Shown here: piece after piece, positions 38,296 to 46,520 of the stretch | Numbering within the stretch: position 1 is the first letter of the stretch | How the letters are laid out: each line of letters opens with the position of its first letter | NCBI GenBank assembly: GCA_018813765.1 | Contig: JAHJBC010000009.1 | Location: 1-64,000 of the forward strand | DNA length: 64,000 bases | Direction of reading: 5' to 3' | Source of the DNA: Gammaproteobacteria bacterium | Lineage (GTDB): Bacteria > Pseudomonadota > Gammaproteobacteria > Burkholderiales > Gallionellaceae | Notes under the pieces: generated by a model | The model's input: only the letters and a program-made list of their open reading frames with translations | The model's database searches: none | Told to the model about the DNA's origin: nothing | Translations under genes and position numbers: made by a program

Positions 38296-39624
38296 TCAGG
38301 GAGGTCCCGGGCGGTCGTTTGTGACAGAGTCGCTTGCCAGGTTGGCGATGCGTGCCAGCGTGCGCCGGAACACCGCGATGCCGGCATACATCGCGTAAGC
38401 CAGCAACATTCCCTGCAACAGCAGGCCGAGTGCCAGCGGCCAGACGGCCACATCCCACCATGGCGCAGGCAATGCCGCCAGCAGCGTGAAGACATGCAGG
38501 CGCAGATGCCACCAGATCAGGCGCTCCGCAATTACTTCCTTCATGTTCGGAATGCCGGCCCTGAGGGCATTGCTGCCGCCGCGAAACAGATGGAACCACA
38601 CCAGGAAGGGGACGATCTTGTACAGCATCCCCTGGATCAGCGACATGGCGAAGCCGCCGATGAAAGCGATGATCGACAGCATGCGCAGCGGCGCTGCTGC
38701 GGCAGGCAGGGCCAGCGCGGCGAACGAGCAGGCGGCGGCGAACATCAGCGCGAACATGCCCAGCCTGAAGAAACTCAGCGTCGCATCGCTGATCTTGCGG
38801 CGGCGATGATGTTGCAGCCACAGGGTCGTCACTGCGAAAGAAATGGCCAGCAGCCAGAACACGGATTCTGCCACGGCGTTGCGCAAGGGCGCCTCGCCGA
38901 GCGACAGCGACGCCAGGTTCAGCAGCAGGGCGGCGAACAGGGACGGCGCGAGCAGATCGCCCAGCCATTTCGGATAACCGGGCGTGATCTGGAACATCGG
39001 CACCACCTGATAGGACACGCCGACGATCAGCAGCAGCACCCAGCCGCCCAATGCCAGGCCGATATGCATGGCGGACAGGCGCGCATAGTCCAGCGCCATT
39101 CCGGCGGCGTAGCCCCGGTCCAGCAGCGTGCCCAGCGTCACCGCCCCCGCGAGCGCGAGCAGGGCGAGCAGGATCGCGATCCAGGTCAGGTTGTGTGTAC
39201 GGGCGCGCCACAGGCTGACGAGGGCGGCGGCGATGAACACCGCGAATGCCGTCGCCAGCAATGGCCAGGCGAGACCGAGCAGGCGCGCATCGCTGCGCAG
39301 GAAACCGGCGGTCAGCAGCAGCGTTCCCGCAGCGAGCGGCAGCAGGGTGAACCAGGCCACCAGACGCGAGGCGGGCACCGGGCTGCCGACCACCACCGGC
39401 AGGATCTGCTGCGTCGCCCCCATCATCACCGTCGCCATGAATCCCAGCGTGATGCAATGCGTTGCCGCCAGCAGGGCGGGGGAATGCGCATCGGCGAAGG
39501 GGGCTGCATCGCCCGCCAGCAGTATCAGCGCGGCCACTATCAGGAACAGCGGCGCCACGGCGAAGAAACGTAACGGTATCGAGATCGGCGGCGCCTGGTC
39601 GGGGCTGAGCGAGGCGATATTCAT
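38296..39624 (-). CDS. Polytopic membrane protein in the NO-type cluster
   Basis: 442 residues with about 12 hydrophobic helices. His residues in helices (ATHCITLGFMATVMMGATQQ, and AMHIGLALGGW) recall the layout of NnrS or haem-copper-oxidase-like proteins, but I cannot place the family. The C-terminal segment has IQGMLYKIVPFLVWFHLF. Its ATG overlaps the stop of the DUF2249 gene (ATGA), and the hemerythrin gene lies just upstream, so the three form one operon divergent from nsrR-nnrS. That context suggests nitric oxide or redox stress. Confidence 0.65.
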   Translation of the reverse strand: MNIASLSPDQAPPISIPLRFFAVAPLFLIVAALILLAGDAAPFADAHSPALLAATHCITLGFMATVMMGATQQILPVVVGSPVPASRLVAWFTLLPLAAGTLLLTAGFLRSDARLLGLAWPLLATAFAVFIAAALVSLWRARTHNLTWIAILLALLALAGAVTLGTLLDRGYAAGMALDYARLSAMHIGLALGGWVLLLIVGVSYQVVPMFQITPGYPKWLGDLLAPSLFAALLLNLASLSLGEAPLRNAVAESVFWLLAISFAVTTLWLQHHRRRKISDATLSFFRLGMFALMFAAACSFAALALPAAAAPLRMLSIIAFIGGFAMSLIQGMLYKIVPFLVWFHLFRGGSNALRAGIPNMKEVIAERLIWWHLRLHVFTLLAALPAPWWDVAVWPLALGLLLQGMLLAYAMYAGIAVFRRTLARIANLASDSVTNDRPGPP

Positions 39625-39851
39625 GTCGCGCGTGTGATGCGGATGTCGAAGTTGCCGTCGTCCAGCGCGACGGTCTGCCAGGCGTAGCCTTCGTCGTGCA
39701 GCACATCGTAAAGCGGAAATGGTTCGCGGTGGATATGGACCATCAGCGCCGTATCCGGCGGAAGTTGCTGCAGGGCGCGCATGATGTGCTCGAACGGTTC
39801 CGGCGGCGGTAGCCAGCGCACATCGAGGTGTTGCGTCGCCTGAGCTTCCAT
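39621..39851 (-). CDS. DUF2249-domain small protein
   Basis: 76 residues from ATG 39851. It has the DUF2249 landmarks: an early LDVRWLPPPEPFEHIM, a middle LMVHIHREPFPLYDVL and a WQTVALDDGNFDIRI end. The fold is TusA-like. DUF2249 proteins are often encoded with hemerythrins and nitric-oxide-related genes; the biochemical role is not known. It starts 4 bases after the hemerythrin stop and overlaps the start of the membrane-protein gene. Confidence 0.85.
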   Translation of the reverse strand: MEAQATQHLDVRWLPPPEPFEHIMRALQQLPPDTALMVHIHREPFPLYDVLHDEGYAWQTVALDDGNFDIRITRAT

Positions 39852-39855
39852 CGTC

Positions 39856-40287
39856 TCAGACTTGTTGCATGCGACCGAGAACGGCTGCGCTTTCGCTCGC
39901 CAGGATGCGGTCGGCAATGGGATAGAGGATCTGCTCCTCCTTGAGGTTGTGCTGCTGCATCACGATCAGCAGCGTCTCGGACAGGCCGCCATAGCGCTGG
40001 GCGTCATGTCCATCCAGCGCTGTCTTCATCTGCCCGAGCAGGTCGTTCATCTGTTCGTGCTCCATCAGCATGATCTGCACCGGTCCGCCGGGGCCGCCGG
40101 CGGCGAGCAGGGTGGGGAACAGCTGATCTTCTTCCATGCGGAAATGCTGCGCCATGTCGTGGTGGAATGTTTCGAATGCGGGGCCGGCCTTATCCCAGTC
40201 GGCGGAGAGTGCGTAGTCTTCCGCGCGCGCGAATTCGGTGTCGCAGGCCTTGTGCTTGTCGGTCATGAATGCGGCGATGGAGGGCAT
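39856..40287 (-). CDS. Hemerythrin-like cation-binding protein
   Basis: 143 residues, a four-helix HHE-cation-binding domain. Diiron ligand positions are visible in DKHKACD, FHHDMAQHFRMEEDQLFP, EHEQMNDLL and QQHNLKEEQILYP. It could bind oxygen or nitric oxide, or act in repair of Fe-S clusters like RIC/YtfE; the sequence does not decide. ATG 40287 is preferred because AAAGGA lies about 8 bases upstream. It begins an operon with DUF2249 and a membrane protein, divergent from nsrR. Confidence 0.88.
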   Translation of the reverse strand: MPSIAAFMTDKHKACDTEFARAEDYALSADWDKAGPAFETFHHDMAQHFRMEEDQLFPTLLAAGGPGGPVQIMLMEHEQMNDLLGQMKTALDGHDAQRYGGLSETLLIVMQQHNLKEEQILYPIADRILASESAAVLGRMQQV

Positions 40288-40339
40288 TGGGCTGTTCCTT
40301 TGAGAGGTGGTGGCAGAATTTTTCAAACTATACAATAAA

Positions 40340-40360
40340 ACATGTATCATTTGTACATAT
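40340..40360. promoter_or_regulatory. Candidate NsrR operator between hemerythrin and nsrR
   Basis: Inverted half-sites ATGTAT (40342-40347) and GTACAT (40353-40358) in an A/T-rich setting, close to the ATGYAT half-sites of NsrR boxes. It lies in the divergent promoter region, so one site could repress both operons. Confidence 0.55.
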
Positions 40361-40391
40361 TAAAACCCGGGAGCCTTTAGGCTGAACAGAC

Positions 40392-40856
40392 ATGAAGCTG
40401 ACCAAGTATTCCGATCTCGGCCTGCGCCTTCTGATGTACCTGGCCATGCGCAGGGACGAGCCGGTCACGATCCAGGAAGTGAGCGAGCGTTTTGCGATCT
40501 CGAAGAACCACCTGGTCAAGATATCCCACCGCCTGAGCCTCATCGGACTGGTGGAGAGCAGCAAGGGACGCAACGGCGGCATCCGCCTCGCGCGCGCGCC
40601 GGAAAGCATCAGTGTCGAAGAAGCGCTGCGCGCGACCGAGGACAACTTCGACCTGGTCGAATGTTTTGCGGCGGCGCAGAACCAGTGCGTGATTTCCGGC
40701 GCATGCAAGCTGACCGGCGTGCTGCTGTCCGCGCGCGCCGCGTTCTTCGACGTGCTGGCGCAGGTGACGCTGGCCGACCTGGTGGGTAACGGCAGGATGC
40801 TGGAGCGCGCGTTGTTGCCCATGCCCGGCAAAACGGCAGGAGGGCGCAAAGCATGA
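40392..40856 (+). CDS. nsrR: Rrf2-family NO-sensing repressor NsrR
   Basis: 154 residues. An N-terminal winged helix (MKLTKYSDLGLRLLMYLA, then VTIQEVSERFAISKNHLVKI) is followed by three clustered cysteines in VECFAAAQNQCVISGACKL, which ligate the Fe-S cluster that nitric oxide destroys. The next gene is nnrS, overlapping by 4 bases, and the divergent operon encodes hemerythrin, which is the expected NsrR regulon. A small hairpin (AGCCTTTAGGCT) lies just before the start, and the Shine-Dalgarno is poor. Confidence 0.9.
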   Translation: MKLTKYSDLGLRLLMYLAMRRDEPVTIQEVSERFAISKNHLVKISHRLSLIGLVESSKGRNGGIRLARAPESISVEEALRATEDNFDLVECFAAAQNQCVISGACKLTGVLLSARAAFFDVLAQVTLADLVGNGRMLERALLPMPGKTAGGRKA

Positions 40857-42079
40857 ACATGACAAAACACTGGCAGGTGTTCACCGCCGCGCCGCATCGC
40901 GTCATGTTCTTCGGCGGCGCGTTGCAGGCCGTCGCCGTGATGCTGTGGTGGCTGGCCGAACTGGCGACGCGCTACGGCGTCGTCGGCGAAGCTGTCGACT
41001 GGCCGCTCGCGCCGGTCGCCATCCACAGCTACCTGATGATCTTTGGCCTGTTCCCGATGTTCATGTTCGGTTTCCTGATGACCACATTCCCGCGCTGGAT
41101 GAGCGGGTTCGAGATACCCGCGCGCCGGTATGTGCCGGCCTTCGTGCTGCTGATGCTGGGGACGCTGCTGTTCTATGCCGGACTGGCGGGCGGACGCGGC
41201 ATGCTGGTCGCCGCCGCGCTTGCCATGCTGGCTGGGTGGGGCACGGCTTTGTATGCGTTGCTGCGCGTGTTGCTGGATACCAAACCTCAGGACAAACGCC
41301 ACCCGCGCATCGTCTTCGTCGCCTTGCTCATGGGCTGGGGCAGCCTGGGCAGCTATCTGGTCTGGCTGCTCAACGATGGCGCGATCTGGCTGCGCATCGC
41401 CCAACTGGGCGGGATATGGCTGTTCCTGACGCCGCTGTTCGCCAGCGTCGCGCACCGCATGCTTCCCTTCTTCACCGGCAGCGCATTGAATCTGCAGGAC
41501 GTGCCGCGGCCGACATGGCCGTGGTGGGTGATGCTGGCCGGCAGCACAGCGCATGGCCTGCTGCAACTCGCAGGGGCAAGCGCCATGTTGTGGTTGGCCG
41601 ATGTGCCGCTGGCCATGGCCGCGCTGTACCTGAGTCATGTCTGGGGGCTGTGGCGCAGTCTGCGCATCCCGCTGCTGGCCGTGCTGCACGTCGGTTTTGC
41701 CTGGCTGGGCATCGCCATGCTGCTGTCAGCCGTGCAGAGCTTCGCGCTGTTCGACAGTCATGGGGCGACACATATATTGGGTCTCGCACCGCTGCATGCG
41801 CTGACCATCGGCTGCTTCAGCACCCTGCTGATCGGCATGGCCACGCGCGTAACGCTGGGACATTCCGGCCTGCCGATGCGCATCGACGGCAAGGTCACCG
41901 CGATGTTCGTCGCGATACAGGTGGTGGCCGTGCTGCGCGTGCTGGCCGATATGTTGCCTGCACTTGCCTTGTGGATGTATGTGGCCGCCGCCGCACTCTG
42001 GCTGCTGGTTTTCGCGGCCTGGACGACGCGCTACCTGCCGGTATATCTGAAGCCGCGCGCGGATGGATTCGAGGGGTGA
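40853..42079 (+). CDS. nnrS: NnrS family haem/copper membrane protein
   Basis: 408 residues and about 12 membrane helices. NnrS landmarks include FTAAPHRVMFFGGALQA near the start, HSYLMIFGLFPMFMFGF, RMLPFFTGSALN and the late HALTIGCFSTLLIGMATRVT with LGHSG. NnrS proteins protect against nitrosative stress, notably of the low-molecular-weight iron pool. Translation is coupled to nsrR by the ATGA overlap. Confidence 0.92.
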   Translation: MNMTKHWQVFTAAPHRVMFFGGALQAVAVMLWWLAELATRYGVVGEAVDWPLAPVAIHSYLMIFGLFPMFMFGFLMTTFPRWMSGFEIPARRYVPAFVLLMLGTLLFYAGLAGGRGMLVAAALAMLAGWGTALYALLRVLLDTKPQDKRHPRIVFVALLMGWGSLGSYLVWLLNDGAIWLRIAQLGGIWLFLTPLFASVAHRMLPFFTGSALNLQDVPRPTWPWWVMLAGSTAHGLLQLAGASAMLWLADVPLAMAALYLSHVWGLWRSLRIPLLAVLHVGFAWLGIAMLLSAVQSFALFDSHGATHILGLAPLHALTIGCFSTLLIGMATRVTLGHSGLPMRIDGKVTAMFVAIQVVAVLRVLADMLPALALWMYVAAAALWLLVFAAWTTRYLPVYLKPRADGFEG

Positions 42080-42090
42080 GCGGAAAGTAA

Positions 42091-42118
42091 AACGCCCGAT
42101 CCGTTCGGATCGGGCGTT
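42091..42118. terminator. Strong hairpin between convergent nnrS and haem protein genes
   Basis: AACGCCCGATCC (42091-42102), loop GTTC, GGATCGGGCGTT (42107-42118). On the minus strand the stem is followed by TTTTAC, and on the plus strand by little T. It probably terminates the minus-strand gene and perhaps both. Confidence 0.8.
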
Positions 42119-42186
42119 CCATGAAGCACAGCTTGTCGGACTGAACCCCAGCATGCCCGGCGCATCGGCTGCACCGGGCCGGGATA

Positions 42187-42759
42187 TCACAATGGACGCT
42201 TGATGCTCACGCCGCCTCGTACCTGTCCGGCGACATAACCGGTGGCCTGATCATGCGGATAGTCTTCCTTCAGGCGAGCAGCTACACTCGCCTCGACATC
42301 ATCGGCAGTGCCATGACAGGCGGTGCAGCCAGATTGCAGCACGATGCCCTTCATGTAGCGGAAATACTTTCCGGCGGGCTCGTTCACGATCTCGGCCGCT
42401 TCCAGCGTCTCGGGCTTCTCACCCTTGGCGATACGTTCCTCGAACTGTTTCAGCGTCTTCTGTTCCCACTCGTCGGCAGTGCCCAGCAAAGGATTGCGTA
42501 CCTTCAGGCTGACGCGGGTGAGCTTGATGCCGTGCTGGCGCGAAAGGTCGCCGGCCATTTTCGGCGCGATGTCCTTGCATACCTTGATCGCGGAATCGGG
42601 GCCGCCTTCCTTGATGGCCTTCTTGTTCTCTTCGAGCAGTTGCTTCACGAAGGGGCCGATCACGGCGCGGCTTTCGCCCTGGTATTTGGCGATATCGTCG
42701 GCCAGGACCGGGGTGGCAGAAAGGACGAGCAAAGCGGACAGGATGGATTTTTTCAACAT
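42187..42759 (-). CDS. DUF3365 (Tll0287-like) periplasmic c-type haem protein
   Basis: 190 residues. The signal peptide ends near VLA-DD at residue 20. A helical DUF3365 domain follows, with one haem motif CTACH at about residue 147, between KYFRYMKGIVLQSG and the DDVEASVAARLKEDYPHDQATGY segment typical of the family. The expected role is a haem-based periplasmic sensor or small electron carrier; the partner is unknown. GAGGAA lies about 9 bases before the ATG. The upstream hairpin (42774-42804) separates it from the DUF2892 gene. Confidence 0.88.
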   Translation of the reverse strand: MLKKSILSALLVLSATPVLADDIAKYQGESRAVIGPFVKQLLEENKKAIKEGGPDSAIKVCKDIAPKMAGDLSRQHGIKLTRVSLKVRNPLLGTADEWEQKTLKQFEERIAKGEKPETLEAAEIVNEPAGKYFRYMKGIVLQSGCTACHGTADDVEASVAARLKEDYPHDQATGYVAGQVRGGVSIKRPL

Positions 42760-42773
42760 GGATATATTCCTCG

Positions 42774-42804
42774 AAAAAAAACGCCCGGCCGCGAGGCCGG
42801 GCGT
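42774..42804 (-). terminator. Intrinsic terminator after the DUF2892 gene
   Basis: ACGCCCGGCC (42781-42790), loop GCGA, GGCCGGGCGT (42795-42804). On the minus strand a run of T follows (42774-42780). Confidence 0.9.
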
Positions 42805-42822
42805 GATTTGATTGTTCCAGAC

Positions 42823-43017
42823 TTATTTCTTTTCCATCGGGCAGGTGTTCATGCCGAAGATGGCATAGGCCGGGCAGAACTTGAACAGGCCGGTCACCAG
42901 CGGGACCACGCCGATCCAGCCCCAGACGGGAAGCATGCCGGCCAGTGTTGCGCCGATGAGCGCCAGACCGACGACGATTCGCAGAATGCGATCGATACCA
43001 CCAACGTTGAGTTTCAT
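42823..43017 (-). CDS. Small DUF2892 inner-membrane protein
   Basis: 64 residues from ATG 43017 (AGGAG 7 bases upstream). Two membrane helices follow MKLNVGGIDRILRIVVG, and the end is the family-typical CPAYAIFGMNTC with two Cys. The YgaP-type membrane module (DUF2892) is often fused or adjacent to sulfurtransferases, but none is next to it here. It lies 85 bases downstream of a Crp/Fnr regulator and is probably cotranscribed. Confidence 0.88.
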   Translation of the reverse strand: MKLNVGGIDRILRIVVGLALIGATLAGMLPVWGWIGVVPLVTGLFKFCPAYAIFGMNTCPMEKK

Positions 43018-43102
43018 GTATTTCTCCTGAGAGGGGTTAGGGGAGGCGTCAGGATAGGTGCAAAGACGCTGCCTGTCTGTGATAAATCTCACAGACGCTG
43101 CT

Positions 43103-43768
43103 TTATAGTTCCGCGAAGCGTTTAAGTGCTGATTTATCAGTGACTTCGATCTGTTCGCGTGCCAGCTTCACCCAGCCCTGTTCGGCAAATCCCTTGAGCA
43201 ATCGGCTGACCATCTCGCGCGCGCTGCCGAGTTCGTCGGCCAGCGCCTGGTGGGTGGTGTGCAGCGGACTGGGCTTGGCGATCAACAGGACGGCAAGGCG
43301 CTGGTCGAGTTTCTGGAAAGCGACCGCCGAGACCAGTTGCATCAGGTCGGTGAGGCGGTCGGAGAACAGGTGGAAGACGTAATTGCGGAACGCTTCGTGT
43401 TTGCCCAGCAGGGTGTGGAAGGACGGCGCGGGCAGCAGCACCATCTCCAGGGCACTTTCCGCGATGCCGCGCGCATGGTAGCGCGTGTGCCCGAGCAGGC
43501 AACTGCTGGTGAGGATGCAGCTCTCGCCGGGCGAGACGCGGTAGAGCTGCAACTCGCGCCCGTTCGGCGAAGCCTTGAGCACCCGGATGCTGCCGGAGAC
43601 CAGCAGCGGAAAACCCTGGCAGGGCTGGTCCTCGTCGAAGATCACCGTCCCGTCCGGGATGACCATCACCATCGCATTCGCCAGCAGCGTATCCAGCTCT
43701 GCCGCAGGCAGTGTCGCCAGTGCTGGGTAGAACTGCAACAAACGGGTGCGAATGTCGCCGCTGAGCAT
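43103..43768 (-). CDS. Crp/Fnr family transcription regulator
   Basis: 221 residues. A cyclic-nucleotide-binding-fold sensor (about 20-140) is followed by a helix-turn-helix with TTHQALADELGSAREMVSRLLKGF. The recognition helix has the E..SR pattern of Fnr-like proteins, which would read TTGAT-type half-sites. There is no Fnr-style N-terminal Cys cluster; two Cys in SCILTSSC lie in the sensor. Starts 2 bases after the lysS stop, so it is cotranscribed. The effector (redox, nitric oxide or another) cannot be told from sequence. Confidence 0.88.
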   Translation of the reverse strand: MLSGDIRTRLLQFYPALATLPAAELDTLLANAMVMVIPDGTVIFDEDQPCQGFPLLVSGSIRVLKASPNGRELQLYRVSPGESCILTSSCLLGHTRYHARGIAESALEMVLLPAPSFHTLLGKHEAFRNYVFHLFSDRLTDLMQLVSAVAFQKLDQRLAVLLIAKPSPLHTTHQALADELGSAREMVSRLLKGFAEQGWVKLAREQIEVTDKSALKRFAEL

Positions 43769-43770
43769 GG

Positions 43771-45273
43771 TTACTCTGGCCGCATGTGCGGGAACAGGAT
43801 CACGTCGCGGATGCTGGCGCTGTCGGTCAGCAGCATCACCAGGCGGTCGATGCCGATGCCTTCGCCCGCCGTCGGCGGCAGGCCGTATTCCAGCGCGCGC
43901 ACATAGTCGCTGTCCTTGAACATCGCCTCCTCGTCGCCCGCATCCTTGGCGGCAACCTGCGCATCGAAGCGGCGTTCCTGGTCTTCGGCATCGTTCAGCT
44001 CGGAGAAACCGTTGGCGATCTCGCGTCCCACCATGAACAGTTCGAAACGTTCGGTGATCTCGGGGTGCGCGTCGGAAGCGCGCGCCAGCGGCGAGACTTC
44101 GACCGGATAATCGACGATGAAGGTCGGTTCGAACAGGTGCGCCTCGGCCAACTCTTCGAACAGCGACAGTTGCAATCCGCCAACGGCATCCTTGGGATTG
44201 TATTTGGCCTTCAGGTCTTTCAACTGGGTGACGAGGAAATCGCGGCTGGCCAGTTGCGCGTCAGTGAACTGAGGATGGAATTTCTGGATCGCCTGCACCA
44301 TGGTCAGGCGGTGAAAGGGTTTGCCCAGATCGAGTTCGCGCCCCTGATAGCTGACCACGGTGGTACCCAGCACCTTGCGCGCCACCTCGGCGAACAGTTC
44401 TTCGGTGAAGTCCATCAGGTATTTATAGTCGCGGTACGCCTCATAGAATTCGATCATGGTGAATTCCGGGTTATGGCGCGTCGAGACACCTTCGTTGCGG
44501 AAGTTGCGGTTCACCTCGAACACCTTCTCGAAACCGCCCACCACCAGACGCTTCAGGTAGAGTTCCGGTGCGATGCGCAGGTACATCTTCATGTCCAGCG
44601 CATTGTGATGCGTCTCGAACGGCTTGGCCGATGCGCCGCCGGGGATGGGATGCATCATCGGCGTCTCGACTTCCAGATAATCGTGGCGCACGAAGAAATC
44701 GCGGATCGCCTGGATGATTTTGGTGCGGGTGATGAACACCTTGCGCGAAGCGTCGTTGGTGATGAGGTCGAGGTAGCGCTGGCGGTATTTCTGTTCCTGG
44801 TCGGTCAGGCCGTGGAACTTCTCCGGCAACGGGCGCAGCGCCTTGGTCAGCAGGCGCACCTGTGTCACGCGCACGGAAAGTTCGCCGGTCTTGGTCTTGA
44901 ACAGCACGCCGACCGCGCCGAGGATGTCGCCCATGTCGAAATGCTTGAACTCGGCGTGTGCCGCCTCGCCGGTAATGTCGTTGCTGACGAACAGCTGGAT
45001 GCGGCCGCTCATGTCCTGCACCGTGGCAAAGCTGGCCTTGCCCATCACGCGCTTGAGCATCATGCGCCCGGCCACGGCGACGTGGACTTGCAGCGCTTCC
45101 AGCTCGTCGTGCGTCTTCTCGCCGTATTCCGAGTGCAGATCGGCGGCCATGTGCTCGCGCTTGAAGTCGTTGGGGAAGGCGACACCTTTCTCGCGGATCG
45201 CGTTCAGTTTGGCGCGGCGCTCCGCGATGATCTGGTTCTCGTCTTGGGCGGGAATGATTGGTTCGTTGCTCAT
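43771..45273 (-). CDS. lysS: Lysyl-tRNA synthetase, class II
   Basis: 500 residues, cytosolic. An N-terminal OB-fold anticodon domain (about 60-170) precedes the class II core. Motif 2 reads [11 protein letters not shown]...[14 protein letters not shown], and motif 3 is [12 protein letters not shown] near the end. [17 protein letters not shown] is the lysine-pocket block. In most betaproteobacteria this gene follows prfB directly; here the jet genes lie between. An extended -10 (45313-45321) suggests its own promoter. Followed by the Crp/Fnr gene. Confidence 0.97.
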   Translation of the reverse strand: MSNEPIIPAQDENQIIAERRAKLNAIREKGVAFPNDFKREHMAADLHSEYGEKTHDELEALQVHVAVAGRMMLKRVMGKASFATVQDMSGRIQLFVSNDITGEAAHAEFKHFDMGDILGAVGVLFKTKTGELSVRVTQVRLLTKALRPLPEKFHGLTDQEQKYRQRYLDLITNDASRKVFITRTKIIQAIRDFFVRHDYLEVETPMMHPIPGGASAKPFETHHNALDMKMYLRIAPELYLKRLVVGGFEKVFEVNRNFRNEGVSTRHNPEFTMIEFYEAYRDYKYLMDFTEELFAEVARKVLGTTVVSYQGRELDLGKPFHRLTMVQAIQKFHPQFTDAQLASRDFLVTQLKDLKAKYNPKDAVGGLQLSLFEELAEAHLFEPTFIVDYPVEVSPLARASDAHPEITERFELFMVGREIANGFSELNDAEDQERRFDAQVAAKDAGDEEAMFKDSDYVRALEYGLPPTAGEGIGIDRLVMLLTDSASIRDVILFPHMRPE

Positions 45274-45312
45274 GGTGTTCTTAGTGATTGAATTGAAATT
45301 TTAGCGGCGTGA

Positions 45313-45321
45313 AATATAGCA
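45313..45321 (-). promoter_or_regulatory. Extended -10 promoter for lysS
   Basis: On the minus strand the sequence reads TGCTATATT, an extended -10 40 bases before the lysS ATG, with a GCCGC discriminator. No clear -35. It lies in the 68-base gap between jetD and lysS. Confidence 0.5.
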
Positions 45322-45341
45322 CAGCGACGGGGTATTCAGGG

Positions 45342-46520
45342 CTACAGATACCCTTCCTGCTCGCCCTTCTCACCATGTTCCAGCATCCATTCCAGCAATT
45401 CGGAAAACGGGGCGGGGAGTGCGGTTTTTTTGCGCAAGGCGGCCAGTTGCAGCTTGTCGCCTTCGGTCAACTGCTTGCGCACGCGCAAGGCGGCGAGGTC
45501 GCCGACGGACATCCGCCACGGCTGCCAGTCCAGTTTGCGGTCGTGCCACAGTTCGGCGGCTTTTAGCGCGATGGCGATGCCCGCTGGATCGGGATCGCAA
45601 GCGATATAGACGGGCGCCGGGGCGAGATCGAGCAAGCGGCCGACAGCGTCGCGCCACCAGGTCGGCGGGAAGCCGGGCAACCAGATTACGCCTGCGTCCG
45701 CATCGCGTTGTTGGGCGACGCGCTCGAAGCTGGTGCGGTTCTCTACCAGTTGCCAACGGCTGACTGTTCCGGATGCCGCCGTCACGGCTTGCACGGTGGC
45801 GGGTGTGAGTGCGGCAAAATCAGGGCTGGCAGCGAGGTCGATCTGCCCATGTGGCAGGTGCAGCCGCAGTGGCGCGACGATCAGCAACAGCGGCGTATGA
45901 CGCTCGATGCCGAAATCGGCAAGGTCGATCACGGATTCCAGCCAGTTCCATTCGCCCTCGCTGACGGCCTTGGTGTCGCCGCGCGCAAACCAGGCAAAAT
46001 CGCGGCGCGTGCCGCCTTGCTGCTGTGTTTGCCATTCCTGCAATTTGAAAATCAGCTCCTGTCGTGCCAGCGCGCGTTGCACCGGCAATTCGTCAAGGGA
46101 GAGCACGGAAGGGGAGAGAGCCGGGTTATCCAGCGTAAGCAACGCGGCGCGAATCTCCTGCCAGCGCTGCGCATCGTCATCCTTGTCGCGCAGACCGAGG
46201 GCGGCGCGCAGTTGCGGCAGGTGCAGCAGTTCCACCTGTTGCGGCCACCATGCGCCGAGTTTCCAGTTCTCGGTGGTTGCGGCCCAGCCTGCACGCTGCA
46301 GCCAATCGAGCAGCGCATCGGCCATCTGCACGCGGTTCGTTCCCGCATCATTGCGCAGCGTCTCCCAGCGGCTGTTGCCACCGCGCCGCACCCAGCGGGC
46401 AAGCAGTTCGCGCCATTCGGCGGGGAGGGTGTCGAGCGGCTGTGGCGAACAAGTCGCCGTGCGTCGCCGCTTCTGGCAGACGCGGCGATTGTCCAGCGGC
46501 TCGTCGTTCCACTCAGCCAT
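45342..46520 (-). CDS. jetD: Wadjet JetD-like Toprim nuclease subunit (MksG)
   Basis: 392 residues. The N-terminal helical/winged part (to about 190) is DUF3322-like. The C-terminal half is a Toprim domain with a conserved Glu in VENRTSF near residue 257 and the DxD pair in YIACDPDPAGIAIAL near 307, as in topoisomerase VI/DUF2220-type proteins. In Wadjet systems JetD cuts plasmid DNA trapped by the JetABC condensin. Its start overlaps the jetC stop by 8 bases. Last gene of the set, 68 bases before lysS. The family is assigned from motifs and operon context. Confidence 0.8.
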   Translation of the reverse strand: MAEWNDEPLDNRRVCQKRRRTATCSPQPLDTLPAEWRELLARWVRRGGNSRWETLRNDAGTNRVQMADALLDWLQRAGWAATTENWKLGAWWPQQVELLHLPQLRAALGLRDKDDDAQRWQEIRAALLTLDNPALSPSVLSLDELPVQRALARQELIFKLQEWQTQQQGGTRRDFAWFARGDTKAVSEGEWNWLESVIDLADFGIERHTPLLLIVAPLRLHLPHGQIDLAASPDFAALTPATVQAVTAASGTVSRWQLVENRTSFERVAQQRDADAGVIWLPGFPPTWWRDAVGRLLDLAPAPVYIACDPDPAGIAIALKAAELWHDRKLDWQPWRMSVGDLAALRVRKQLTEGDKLQLAALRKKTALPAPFSELLEWMLEHGEKGEQEGYL

